From: CAYJBH01 sp964369965
GTDB lineage: Bacteria > Bacillota > Clostridia > Oscillospirales > Ruminococcaceae
Direction: 5' to 3'
NCBI GenBank assembly: GCA_964369965.1
Contig: CAYJGF010000003.1
Span: 67,880-131,879, forward strand
Length of the DNA stretch: 64,000 nt
Shown: in pieces, positions 8,024-16,138 of the stretch
Numbering within the stretch: position 1 is the stretch's first letter
How the letters are laid out: every line of letters starts with the position of its first letter
The notes under the pieces: model-generated
What the model saw: the letters and a program-made list of their open reading frames with translations, nothing else
Databases searched by the model: none
Told to the model about the DNA's origin: nothing
Translations under genes and position numbers: made by a program

Positions 8024-8822
8024 GGTTACCTTTTGTAGTTAAGTTGTGGTAAAATTCGAGTGATTTCGGTTTTTTATCGAGGTGCCAAAGGGTAAAACGC
8101 TCCACCTCTTTATAAAGACCGGACTGTTCAGGTTTATTTATTTTAAAGGAAAACACCGAGCGTATATCGGAAAAAATTATATGGCGCATTGCCGCTATTC
8201 CGGCGGTGGAGAGGTTGCAGTTAAATCCCTGCTCAGCGGCACAATCGGCGCAGAGCAGATTGCCGGAGCGATAGTCCAGCATATGCTCCGACTCTTTATA
8301 TTCAAAGCAGGAGGAGCACGCCACAGCCGTCGGCATAAATCCATGCCCCGACATGGTGCGCAGTTCGAAAATTGCCTTTAAAAGGTCGAGATCGTATTCG
8401 CTTTTAATTATCAGGTGCAGGGTGTTCAAAAAGAATGGTAGATGTGCCGCCGCCTCCTCCCCGATGGGGTCGATAATTCGCACCAACTCGGCGCAGTACA
8501 GCGCGAGTGACACCCCCTCCAATGTTTGCGATAGTGAAAAAAAAGAGTTTAAACTCTCGGCGGTGGAGACAGTGAAAAAGTGCCCTTTTCGTTCTGCAAT
8601 GCCGAATTCACAGTATTGAAAGAGTGCAAGACCGGAATAAAGCGCGTTTTTAGTCCCCTTTGCACCCCGAGCGAATACGTCAATAACGCCGAGCTTTTCG
8701 GTGTAGAGCGTGAGTGCACGCTCCGACCTCACGTTACTGCGCTCGGCGATTACAATCCCCTTTGTTATGATTAAAGACTCATCATCTGTCTTTTTTATAG
8801 CCAAAGTTTTTAAGCTGTACAT
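8016..8822 (-). CDS. recO: DNA repair protein RecO
   Basis: A 268-residue protein with the RecO N-terminal OB fold (KGIVIAERS...ERALTLYTEKLGVIDVFARGAKG), the central helical domain (about 80-180), and the four-cysteine zinc site CSSC...CADC at about 180-205. RecO loads RecA at gaps with RecF/RecR. The ATG at 8822 is chosen over an upstream GTG at 8843, but even this start lies inside the 3' end of era (overlap 41 nt) and precedes the usual RecO start by some 15 residues. No in-frame later ATG exists, so the N-terminus is uncertain. Confidence 0.92.
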   Translation of the reverse strand: MYSLKTLAIKKTDDESLIITKGIVIAERSNVRSERALTLYTEKLGVIDVFARGAKGTKNALYSGLALFQYCEFGIAERKGHFFTVSTAESLNSFFSLSQTLEGVSLALYCAELVRIIDPIGEEAAAHLPFFLNTLHLIIKSEYDLDLLKAIFELRTMSGHGFMPTAVACSSCFEYKESEHMLDYRSGNLLCADCAAEQGFNCNLSTAGIAAMRHIIFSDIRSVFSFKINKPEQSGLYKEVERFTLWHLDKKPKSLEFYHNLTTKGNHG

Positions 8823-9669
8823 TGCTGTCACGCCAATCCTCACGCACCTTTACAAAGCATTTGAGATTGACCTTTGAGCCAAACAGCTCCTCCATATCCA
8901 GTCTTGCCTCGGTGGCGGCGGTTTTGAGCGTTTTGCCACCCTTACCGATAATGATGCCCTTGTGTGTCTGCTTTTCACAAACGATATCGACATCTATGTC
9001 TATTATACCGCTTTGACGCTTTTTAAATCGTTCACAGGTGACCGCAATGCCGTGCGGCACCTCATGCTCTAACAGCAACAATAATTTTTCGCGCACAATC
9101 TCCGCCACAAATGCAGTGCTCGGCAGGTCGGTAAAGCTCTCGTCGGGGTAGTGGTGCACATCCTCCTTTGAAAATTTATACAGTGCATCAAATAGTATGT
9201 CGGTGCCGCGTTTTTCCGATACCGACAGGCAGAACACCTCGGAAAATGCACCGGTGTCCTCGATGCGTTTGCTTTGTGATAAAATCTCCTCCTCCGATAA
9301 AAGGTCACACTTATTTAAGACCGCGACCGCCGGCACAGGGGAGGATTTTATTCGGGAAATAAAATCCAGCTCGTCCTCATAAAATTTTTTGGAGGGTGCG
9401 AACATGGTGATAATGAGGTCGACATCGTTTATGGAATGTTTTGCATAGGATGTCATCCTCTCCCCGAGTTTGGTGCGCACGTTGTGCAGACCCGGCGTGT
9501 CATAAAAGACGTATTGCACATCACCTTTTGTCACAATTCCGGTAATTCTGCTACGTGTGGTCTGCGGTTTGTGGGTGACAATAGCCACCTTTTCACCGAC
9601 AAAAAGGTTTACGAGTGAGGATTTGCCGGCATTTGTACGACCGACAACAGAAATAAAAATACTGCGCAT
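8782..9669 (-). CDS. era: GTPase Era
   Basis: A 295-residue Era GTPase required for 16S rRNA maturation and 30S assembly. The G domain shows G1 GRTNAGKSSL, switch region THKPQTTRSR, G3 DTPG and G4 NKCD. The C-terminal KH domain has GIIIGKGGKTLK near residue 245, the RNA-binding GxxG loop. The ATG sits in TAATG with the dgkA stop codon, and AAGGGACG inside the dgkA end serves as ribosome site, so translation is coupled. The neighbours dgkA, ybeY, phoH and recO are the usual Firmicutes context. Confidence 0.97.
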   Translation of the reverse strand: MRSIFISVVGRTNAGKSSLVNLFVGEKVAIVTHKPQTTRSRITGIVTKGDVQYVFYDTPGLHNVRTKLGERMTSYAKHSINDVDLIITMFAPSKKFYEDELDFISRIKSSPVPAVAVLNKCDLLSEEEILSQSKRIEDTGAFSEVFCLSVSEKRGTDILFDALYKFSKEDVHHYPDESFTDLPSTAFVAEIVREKLLLLLEHEVPHGIAVTCERFKKRQSGIIDIDVDIVCEKQTHKGIIIGKGGKTLKTAATEARLDMEELFGSKVNLKCFVKVREDWRDSNVQLKNFGYKKDR

Positions 9670-10121
9670 TAACGTCCCTTAAATTTAAACACAAAAAATA
9701 TCGATAGAATAACACTTATAACAAAAAGCAGGATATAAAGAGGGTTGCCGGCAAACACAAGCGCGACCCCCATCAATTTGACCGGGTCAAAAAAAAGTAA
9801 AAAACCGACCGCAACAGCGCATATCGCACCAACCAAGACCGCGGCGGCGGCAATGTCCTTGACGGCACCGATTTGCTCACAATACTCATCTTTTATAATA
9901 TTTTGCGAGCGCTCTATTGCGGAGTTGACAAGTTCAAGGGATATGACAAGTGCTACCGCGAGCACAAGAATTGCAAATTGATCGGGTGGCAACTCCAACA
10001 TAAAGGCAAGAAATAGCGCATAACAACCCACGACGAGATGAAAACGCAGGTTGCGCTCACCTTGAACGGCCCTTATAAATCCCTTATATGCATATTTGAA
10101 CGAGAGCAAAAAGTCTCTCAT
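9669..10121 (-). CDS. dgkA: Diacylglycerol/undecaprenol kinase family protein
   Basis: A 150-residue membrane protein of the DgkA family. Residues 1-110 carry the typical pattern: an amphipathic N-terminus with FKYAYKGF, an ERN-RFH motif, then ISLELVNSAIE and KDIAAAAVLV, the conserved catalytic core motifs. Gram-positive members phosphorylate undecaprenol, recycling the lipid carrier for peptidoglycan and wall polymers. It carries roughly 30 more residues than short DgkAs and ends with an additional hydrophobic helix (LYILLFVISVILSIF). Located between ybeY (2-nt gap) and era (1-nt overlap). Confidence 0.88.
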   Translation of the reverse strand: MRDFLLSFKYAYKGFIRAVQGERNLRFHLVVGCYALFLAFMLELPPDQFAILVLAVALVISLELVNSAIERSQNIIKDEYCEQIGAVKDIAAAAVLVGAICAVAVGFLLFFDPVKLMGVALVFAGNPLYILLFVISVILSIFFVFKFKGR

Positions 10122-10123
10122 CG

Positions 10124-10615
10124 CTATGTTTGGAATGCGGTGGTGCGCGGCAGACCGAGCTGGGTCAGGGTCAACTCCTCCTTTTCGCGCATTTGGGTGG
10201 ATTCAATACCGCCCTTTTCATGGTCATAACCGAGCAGATGATACATGCCATGCACCGTCAAAAAGGCAAGCTCACGTTGCAGGTCGTGACCGTACCGCTG
10301 TGCCTGCTCAAACGCCTTTTCCAGTGAGATGACAATGTCACCGAGCAGGGCGGCGCCCGTCTCTTTATTAATGTCATATTTGCCGTTTTCACCCATCGGA
10401 AAAGATAAAACATCGGTCTTGTCATTAATATTGCGGTATTCGTTATTGAGCTTTTTGATTTCGCTGTTGTTGACGAGCGAGACCGTAACCTCGGCATCGG
10501 TGGGAAAATTTTCGTTTTTGAGAACCGCCTTGCAACAACGTCTTATCAAAATTCTTGTTCCGGTCGGGATTTTAATCTCACTTTGACGGGCGATGATACA
10601 TACCTTGTCTTTCAT
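10124..10615 (-). CDS. ybeY: Endoribonuclease YbeY (rRNA maturation factor)
   Basis: A 163-residue zinc-dependent RNase involved in 16S rRNA 3' processing and 70S quality control. The zinc motif H-GMYHLLGYDH is present near residues 125-135. Upstream parts show the family pattern NNSEIKKLNNEYRN-NDKTDVLSFPM. The start is ATG with a strong AAGGAAGG. The first 38 nt overlap the phoH 3' end, an unusually long but readable overlap. The phoH-ybeY pair is widely conserved. Confidence 0.95.
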   Translation of the reverse strand: MKDKVCIIARQSEIKIPTGTRILIRRCCKAVLKNENFPTDAEVTVSLVNNSEIKKLNNEYRNINDKTDVLSFPMGENGKYDINKETGAALLGDIVISLEKAFEQAQRYGHDLQRELAFLTVHGMYHLLGYDHEKGGIESTQMREKEELTLTQLGLPRTTAFQT

Positions 10616-11591
10616 TAGAGCCTACCTTCCTTTCTGTTTTTTTATTCTTTTTCTCATACTTCTCATATGCTGAGACTATCGCCTCAACTAAATGATGCCT
10701 CACGACATCTTTTGAGCTGAGAATTATCCTTTTTATCCCCTCAATATCCATCGTTATCTTTGTTGCCTCTATTAGGCCGCTCCTCATATTGCCGGGAAGG
10801 TCCACCTGCGTGATATCACCGTTGATGACCATCTTTGAGCCGTTCCCGAGACGGGTTAAAAACATCTTCATCTGCTCCGGTGTGGTGTTTTGCGCCTCAT
10901 CTAAAATTATAAAGCTATCGTCCAACGTGCGCCCTCTCATATATGCGAGGGGTGCGACCTCTATTTGACCTTTTTCCAACATACGGGAGAATGCCTCGAC
11001 ACCGAGCATGTCATAAAGCCCATCATAGAGTGGACGCAGATAAGGGTCGACCTTGTTTTGCAGATCGCCGGGCAGGAAGCCGAGCTTCTCCCCTGCCTCC
11101 ACCGCGGGACGTGTCAATATTATACGGGAAACCTCACGGGATTTTATCGCCTTGACTGCAAGCGCGACGGCTAAATATGTCTTGCCGGTGCCGGCAGGTC
11201 CTATACCGAACGTGATGGTTGAGTTTTTTATCGCCTCAATATAGTGTTTTTGCCCAAGCGTTTTAGGATAGACCGGTTTGCCCTTGATGGTGATTGCCAC
11301 AAGGTCGCCGGACAGTGAGGCAACCTCACCGGTGCGACCAGCTTTTGCAAGACCGATGCAGTATCTTATAGTCTGTGCATCGATGTCCCTGCCGTGTTTT
11401 GACAGCTCTAACGCTGCATTAATTGCCGCTTTGGCTACGCCGGCATTCTCACCCGAGAGCTTTAAAACCCCGTCACGGGTAACGGCAAGCACCGATAATT
11501 CACCGGTCAAAATTCCGAGCAATTCATCGTTATGCCCGAAGAGTGTCAGCATATCGTCCGAGTGGTCAAGCTCGATAATTTCCTCTATCAT
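10578..11591 (-). CDS. phoH: PhoH-family ATPase (YbeZ/PhoH)
   Basis: A 337-residue protein with the PhoH P-loop GPAGTGKTYLAVALAV near residue 135 and Walker B FIILDEAQNTT near 230. An N-terminal extension (about 1-110) carries a KH-like region that includes SGENAGVAKA. PhoH proteins are predicted RNA-remodelling ATPases that partner YbeY. The C-terminal tail is lysine-rich (KYEKKNKKTERK). It is the first gene of the phoH-ybeY-dgkA-era-recO-mutS2 run, with its own promoter and a GAGGTTGA ribosome site. Confidence 0.93.
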   Translation of the reverse strand: MIEEIIELDHSDDMLTLFGHNDELLGILTGELSVLAVTRDGVLKLSGENAGVAKAAINAALELSKHGRDIDAQTIRYCIGLAKAGRTGEVASLSGDLVAITIKGKPVYPKTLGQKHYIEAIKNSTITFGIGPAGTGKTYLAVALAVKAIKSREVSRIILTRPAVEAGEKLGFLPGDLQNKVDPYLRPLYDGLYDMLGVEAFSRMLEKGQIEVAPLAYMRGRTLDDSFIILDEAQNTTPEQMKMFLTRLGNGSKMVINGDITQVDLPGNMRSGLIEATKITMDIEGIKRIILSSKDVVRHHLVEAIVSAYEKYEKKNKKTERKVGSNERQGMYHRPSK

Positions 11592-11639
11592 TCAACCTCA
11601 TAAAGTTGCTATTTTTTTATTAAAGTTTTTCTTGTATAT

Positions 11640-11668
11640 ATAATAGCAATTTTTCACCAAAATGTAAA
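11640..11668 (-). promoter_or_regulatory. Promoter of the phoH-mutS2 operon
   Basis: On the minus strand TTTACA (11668-11663), a 17-nt spacer and TATTAT (11645-11640) with an extended TGC ahead of the -10. Predicted start near 11633. The -10 is half of an 8-bp inverted repeat, AATAGCAA (11642-11649) pairing with TTGCTATT (11606-11613). Confidence 0.6.
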
Positions 11669-11676
11669 GCCTTTTT

Positions 11677-12831
11677 CTAATTTTTTATAAAATTAGCTAC
11701 GATTTCGTAATCGACGGTTATTAATATTGTGTCTTTTTGTTGTTCTGAGGTGATTTTTTTAGATAAAACGACAGGATAGGAATAATCGTTCGACAGTTGA
11801 GCCGCGATATCCTGTTGTGCGTTGAGCGATGCCTGCTCGGGGGAAAGGGTTATTTCCTGCAAAGTACTTTCGTACAGCTCTGTTTTTTCTATCGTTAACG
11901 GCAGTTTAAACCCCAAAAAAGTAACCGGTTTCACGGTGGTGTTGCGCTGATGTGAGGGGTCATACTCTGCATTGAGATAAAAAGGGATGCGAAAGGATAA
12001 AAACGAAAAAGAATATAACGTTTTAGACTCGCCTGTGAGCACTCGAACCTCCTGATTTAAAGGCTCCGCCCGGGTGTAGCTGACATCGGTATAGGCGGTG
12101 ACGGTGGCATACACCTCTGATGGCACGGGGACATTGTCACGGTTGAGTTTTATGTTGTCCACCAATTTCTCCCCTTTTGAGACCGACTGGTTGATCTTAA
12201 CCATCGCATATCCCTCATACACCTCTATGCTTTGCACTATGCCGTCAAATGCCGCATATAGCGGCTCACTGCCGCTTCCTATATTTATGTAGTCGTTCGG
12301 CAGGGTCGCCTCCACATTTAGTCGTCCGTCGGAAAAGTTGAGTTTGAGATAGGCGAAGTGGTCGCTTTTCATCAGTATCCGTTGCTCCGCAAGTCGTAGA
12401 TGCTCACTGTCTGCAATAGCACCGGGATAAATCCCCTCGGTGTAGAGCATGGATTTTATTAAATTTGCATCCTCGCCGGATAGTGCGCCGGTGTCAATCC
12501 TCCAGACAAGCCCCGATAACAGATACATTGTTATAAAAAACAAAATTATTGCTATCGCAAGGCTTCGACGACGGTATATTCTTTTAAAAAGAAAAAAGGG
12601 ACCGGATTTGCGCACAAGATATACTCGACTGCCGGTGCCCTTGCGCAAAGCAGGTAGCGATTTATAGCTGCGCGCCGATATTGTAAACACCAATCCATAT
12701 GGTATGGCGTGCACCTCTTTGGGTGTTATTCCGGATGCCATGAGCCGACACAGGAGCAGTTCGGTATTGCCGCCCTCGGCACAAACAACGACGGTGTGCG
12801 CTAAAAATCCGATAAGATTTTTACCGAACAT
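11677..12831 (-). CDS. yqfD: Sporulation protein YqfD
   Basis: A 384-residue membrane protein of the YqfD family, made in the mother cell during sporulation. The N-terminal 90 residues are soluble, a single hydrophobic segment lies at about 93-112 (RSLAIAIILFFITMYLLSGL), and an extracytoplasmic part follows. The latter contains the family phrases DGIVQSIEVYEGYAMVK and SKGEKLVD. It follows yqfC by 1 nt, the arrangement seen in spore-formers. It supports the inference that this organism sporulates. The family is required for spore formation in Bacillus; its biochemical role is not settled. Confidence 0.9.
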   Translation of the reverse strand: MFGKNLIGFLAHTVVVCAEGGNTELLLCRLMASGITPKEVHAIPYGLVFTISARSYKSLPALRKGTGSRVYLVRKSGPFFLFKRIYRRRSLAIAIILFFITMYLLSGLVWRIDTGALSGEDANLIKSMLYTEGIYPGAIADSEHLRLAEQRILMKSDHFAYLKLNFSDGRLNVEATLPNDYINIGSGSEPLYAAFDGIVQSIEVYEGYAMVKINQSVSKGEKLVDNIKLNRDNVPVPSEVYATVTAYTDVSYTRAEPLNQEVRVLTGESKTLYSFSFLSFRIPFYLNAEYDPSHQRNTTVKPVTFLGFKLPLTIEKTELYESTLQEITLSPEQASLNAQQDIAAQLSNDYSYPVVLSKKITSEQQKDTILITVDYEIVANFIKN

Positions 12832-12832
12832 A

Positions 12833-13114
12833 TTAATTATCCCCCTTGTCTATACGTATGCTATTTACCTTGCCGCAAAGACGCGCATTGTGCCGTGAGA
12901 GGTTTTGCAGGCTCAACCCCTCCCCTACAAATGTCAACGTCATGCGACCTTGTGCTATCACGAGCAACATGTCGGTAAATGAGATTATCTTGTCACAATC
13001 CGCAATATTAACTCTACCTCGGGTATCGATTGTAATAAAATTTTGTGATATGGGTGAATAGTAGCGCGGCAGTTTATCGTCTATTTTTTTGATTAAGTTT
13101 TTAAATAACCTCAT
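12833..13114 (-). CDS. yqfC: Sporulation protein YqfC (YabP/YqfC family)
   Basis: A 93-residue protein with the YabP/YqfC fold: an N-terminal basic segment, then GRVNIADCDKIISFTDMLLVI and GEGLSLQNLS. ATG 13114 has GAGGGG seven nt upstream; ATG 13120 is in the same frame but sits directly on the ribosome site. In Bacillus it belongs to the sigma-E regulon and accompanies yqfD. The divergent neighbour is ylbJ, another sporulation gene, so the 74-nt gap between them probably carries sporulation promoters. Confidence 0.85.
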   Translation of the reverse strand: MRLFKNLIKKIDDKLPRYYSPISQNFITIDTRGRVNIADCDKIISFTDMLLVIAQGRMTLTFVGEGLSLQNLSRHNARLCGKVNSIRIDKGDN

Positions 13115-13131
13115 GCACATTCCCCTCTTTC

Positions 13132-13161
13132 GGTATCTATCTTAGGTTAAAATCATATATA
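13132..13161 (+). promoter_or_regulatory. Possible sigma-E-like promoter before ylbJ
   Basis: GGTATCTA at 13132-13139 and CATATATA at 13154-13161, about 15 nt apart, resemble the sigma-E pattern (-35 around ATA, -10 CATACAnT). The match is imperfect. The call leans on ylbJ being a known sigma-E target. Sequence on the other strand (near GATAGATA) could serve yqfC similarly. Confidence 0.3.
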
Positions 13162-13188
13162 TAATTATAGAAAAATGGTGGTGATAAT

Positions 13189-14241
13189 ATGCTAAATATC
13201 AAGACTTTGCCGGAAACTTTGGGTTTATCGCTTGGATTTTTAATGCTGTTGTTGATGCTGTCCCGCCCCGATAATGTGGCACAGTCTTTCGGTGAGACGC
13301 TTCACTATCTTACCGATTCGGTTCTGCCGGCCATATTCCCCTTTATGGTCATGTCCTCCTTTTTAACGTTTGGAACGACTGCAAGGGTGCTCGGGCTTGT
13401 CTTTGTCCCTTTTACAAGATACATACTCAAAATCGCGGACAAAAGGGCAGGTGTGGTGGTGTTTTTATCACTTGCCGGTGGGTTTGTTGCCGGTGCGAGC
13501 GCTGCCGCAAGGCTTATAAAGCAGGAAGTTTTGTCAAGGGAGGAGTGCAGAAGGTTGCTCCCTATGATTTTTATACCCAGTCTCCCCTTTTCGATACTTG
13601 TTGCCGGCGGGGTGTTTTTCAACAGCTATGAAATCGGTCTAATGCTCGCAAGCGCTAACATTCTGGCAGCACTAATCACCGCCTCATTGATGTCGATAGG
13701 TGCAAAGGCAGAAAAAAGACGAACAAATTTTATTTATGAAAAGGTATCACTTTCGCATCACCTTGTCGAGGCGGTGAAAAATTCAAGCCTTAACACGCTG
13801 TATATTTCAGGCTTTATCCTTTTTTTCGGCACCTTGACAGGGGTTGTCGCGCCGGTTTTGCCGGATACGCCGGCGTCGTTGTTCGCGATGGTATTTGAAT
13901 TTTCGACCGCCCTGCCTGCCGCTTCACAGGGTGGAATATATGCTGTCGGTCTGACACTTGCGCTCCTCGGCATATCATCTTTTTGTCAGGTATATATCAT
14001 TCTGGACGGGAATGTAAAGTTTGCATCTTTTATAATCGGCAGAATTTTGTGTGCATTTTTCAGTTTAATGCTATTATTTATCGCCACAAAGTTATTTTTG
14101 AGTGTCACCCCTGCTATACTACCGACAGAAAATTTGTATATTCTACCATATCAGTATAGTTTCGAGCTATCAGTTATAGCGTTTATGATAATTATTATCA
14201 GTTTCAAGGATTTTGTGTTAAAAAAAGGTTTACAACAATAA
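13189..14241 (+). CDS. ylbJ: Sporulation integral membrane protein YlbJ
   Basis: A 350-residue polytopic membrane protein with about eight helices, related to the nucleoside-recognition (gate) membrane family. YlbJ-type features are the N-terminal SVLPAIFPFMVMSSFL, the glycine-rich GGFVAGASAAARLI and the central IFIPSLPFSILVAGGVFF. YlbJ is needed for spore cortex formation in Bacillus and has been linked to transport across the outer forespore membrane; both are family knowledge. It is divergent from yqfC-yqfD. Confidence 0.88.
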   Translation: MLNIKTLPETLGLSLGFLMLLLMLSRPDNVAQSFGETLHYLTDSVLPAIFPFMVMSSFLTFGTTARVLGLVFVPFTRYILKIADKRAGVVVFLSLAGGFVAGASAAARLIKQEVLSREECRRLLPMIFIPSLPFSILVAGGVFFNSYEIGLMLASANILAALITASLMSIGAKAEKRRTNFIYEKVSLSHHLVEAVKNSSLNTLYISGFILFFGTLTGVVAPVLPDTPASLFAMVFEFSTALPAASQGGIYAVGLTLALLGISSFCQVYIILDGNVKFASFIIGRILCAFFSLMLLFIATKLFLSVTPAILPTENLYILPYQYSFELSVIAFMIIIISFKDFVLKKGLQQ

Positions 14242-14299
14242 AAAAGTGTTATATTATATTAGTAGGTAAACATACTGACGGGATTGTAGAATATTCTTT

Positions 14300-14527
14300 A
14301 TGGCGAGATATAAAAAGTCAAAATTATTTGGTGCGAAGATTGAGCCGGCTTGTTGTTATTGCGAGCTTGGCAACTTTTCACATGATAATCGGCGTATTAT
14401 GTGCCAAAAAAGAGGTTTCACATCACCGTTTTTCAGCTGCAAAAAATTTGTCTACGCTCCGCTAAAACGGGTGCCGAGAAAACAGCCGCGGCTGGGTGAT
14501 TTTACCTATGAGGATTTTAGGATTTAA
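14300..14527 (+). CDS. Small conserved cysteine-containing clostridial protein
   Basis: A 75-residue basic protein with a CCYCELG motif near residues 18-24 and further cysteines near 34 and 47, four or five Cys in a short span, suggesting a metal-bound mini-fold. The C-terminus is rich in Arg/Pro (PLKRVPRKQPRLGDF). Proteins of this shape are, to my memory, common hypotheticals in Clostridia upstream of cysteine desulfurase genes. No function is known to me. It lies 9 nt before nifS on the same strand and may belong to the sulfur-transfer operon. Start ATG without a strong ribosome site. Confidence 0.65.
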   Translation: MARYKKSKLFGAKIEPACCYCELGNFSHDNRRIMCQKRGFTSPFFSCKKFVYAPLKRVPRKQPRLGDFTYEDFRI

Positions 14528-14536
14528 AGGAATACA

Positions 14537-15691
14537 ATGATCTATCTTGACAACGCGGCGACGACTCCGCTTAAAAAAGAGGTTCTGGCGGACATGCTCC
14601 CCTATCTCGAGTCGTTTTATTATAATCCCTCCAGCGTCTACTCCGCCGCTCAAAACGTTAAAAAAGAGGTGGAGACGGCGCGTGAGGAGGTAGCAAAGAT
14701 TATCGGTGTCGCATCCCGTGAGCTGTACTTCACCTCCGGCGGTACCGAGGCGATAAACTGGGCACTCAAGGGTGGTGCACGCTCCATGAAAAGGCGCGGC
14801 AGGAACGGCATAATAATAAGTGCTATCGAACATCATGCGGTCATGCACTGTGCCGAGGCTCTTAAAAGGGAGGGGTTTGAGCTGAAAATCCTCCCGGTCA
14901 ACACCAAAGGGCAGGTTGAATGTGAGACGCTAAGTAACGCTATAGATAAAAATACCGGTCTTTGCAGTATCATGCTCGCCAACAACGAGATGGGGACGAT
15001 ACAGGATATCAAGTCGCTGTGTGCCATCACAAAACCGCACGAGATAATATTTCACACCGATGCGGTGCAGGCGGTGGGTAGCATACCGGTCGATGCCGCA
15101 TCGCTCGGGGTGGATATGCTCAACCTTTCGGCGCATAAATTCGGCGGTCCGAAAGGCATTGGGGCACTTTATATTCGAAAAGGGTTGTCGGTGGAGTCGC
15201 TTATCGACGGCGGTGGGCAGGAGAAAAGCCGACGCGCCGGCACCGAAAATGTAGCCGGTATAATCGGTCTTGCCTCGGCATTAAAGCTTGCACACTCCGA
15301 TATGGGTGAGCGAGCAAAACTTATATCATCACTTCGTGACAAATTTCAACAGGAACTGTGTGAGATAAAAAAGGTGCGCATCAACGGCGATGAACAAAAT
15401 CGCCTGCCCGGTATATTGAGCATATCCTTTGAGGGTATTGAGGGTGAGGGCATACTGCTGTTTTTGGATATGCAGGGCATCGCGGCATCCTCCGGCTCGG
15501 CTTGTGCCTCCGGCTCGCTCGACCCGAGTCATGTTATGCTCGCGATGGGTCACTCCCACGGCACGGCACAGGGGACGATAAGATTCTCTCTATCCGCCGA
15601 GAACACCGAGGAGGAGATTTTAAAGGTCGCACAGGAGACGAAAAGTATTGTGGCGCGTCTGCGCACCATGTCCCCTGTTTGGAAAGATTAA
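14537..15691 (+). CDS. nifS: Cysteine desulfurase (NifS/IscS family)
   Basis: A 384-residue PLP enzyme that removes sulfur from cysteine for tRNA thiolation and Fe-S clusters. It opens with YLDNAATTPL, has the PLP lysine in LSAHKFGGPKG near 205, and the catalytic cysteine in SSGSACASG near 325. That loop belongs to the group I (IscS/NifS) desulfurases. The context nifS-nifU-mnmA indicates supply of sulfur to MnmA for 2-thiouridine in tRNA as well as to the scaffold. Ribosome site AAAGGA. Confidence 0.94.
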   Translation: MIYLDNAATTPLKKEVLADMLPYLESFYYNPSSVYSAAQNVKKEVETAREEVAKIIGVASRELYFTSGGTEAINWALKGGARSMKRRGRNGIIISAIEHHAVMHCAEALKREGFELKILPVNTKGQVECETLSNAIDKNTGLCSIMLANNEMGTIQDIKSLCAITKPHEIIFHTDAVQAVGSIPVDAASLGVDMLNLSAHKFGGPKGIGALYIRKGLSVESLIDGGGQEKSRRAGTENVAGIIGLASALKLAHSDMGERAKLISSLRDKFQQELCEIKKVRINGDEQNRLPGILSISFEGIEGEGILLFLDMQGIAASSGSACASGSLDPSHVMLAMGHSHGTAQGTIRFSLSAENTEEEILKVAQETKSIVARLRTMSPVWKD

Positions 15692-15715
15692 TTGTAGTTT
15701 GAAAGGAAAAACCAA

Positions 15716-16138
15716 ATGTACAGCGAAAAGGTAATGGACCACTTCACCAACCCGAGGAATGTGGGCGAGGTGGAGAATGCAAATGCCGTTGGCACGGTCG
15801 GCAATGAAAAGTGCGGCGATATAATGCAAATATCTATGAAGATTGAGGGCGGCAAGGTCGAGGATATTAAGTTTAAAACTTTCGGTTGCGGTGCCGCCGT
15901 CGCGACCAGCTCGATGGCGACGGAGCTTATAAAAGGCAAAACGTTGGAGGAGGCAGGGAGGCTGACCAACAAAGCGGTCATGGAGGCGCTGGACGGTCTC
16001 CCCCCCAATAAGGTGCATTGCAGTCTGCTCGCCGAGGAGGCGGTCAAGGATGCCCTCGGCAACTATTACATCTCAAAAGGCATCGACCCGACGCCGATAC
16101 TCGGGGACTATAAAAAGGGTGATCATGACCACCACTGA
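15716..16138 (+). CDS. nifU: NifU/IscU-type iron-sulfur cluster scaffold
   Basis: A 140-residue scaffold protein. Three conserved cysteines are visible: NEKCGD near 38, TFGCGAA near 63 and VHCS near 103, the classic IscU triad. The N-terminus YSEKVMDHFTNPRNVG is highly typical. It assembles Fe-S clusters using sulfur from the upstream desulfurase. It starts 24 nt after nifS with GAAAGGA, and its end overlaps mnmA by 14 nt. No NifU C-terminal domain is present. Confidence 0.94.
   Translation: MYSEKVMDHFTNPRNVGEVENANAVGTVGNEKCGDIMQISMKIEGGKVEDIKFKTFGCGAAVATSSMATELIKGKTLEEAGRLTNKAVMEALDGLPPNKVHCSLLAEEAVKDALGNYYISKGIDPTPILGDYKKGDHDHH

Noticed and set aside
11677..11696. Hairpin at the yqfD stop as a terminator
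   Set aside because: The 8-bp AT-only stem is followed by A-rich, not T-rich, sequence on the transcribed strand, and the phoH promoter lies just beyond.
16050..16124. N-terminal extension of mnmA
   Set aside because: The PP-loop motif sits at the expected distance from ATG 16125, which has a ribosome site. The extension lies within nifU and has no family counterpart.
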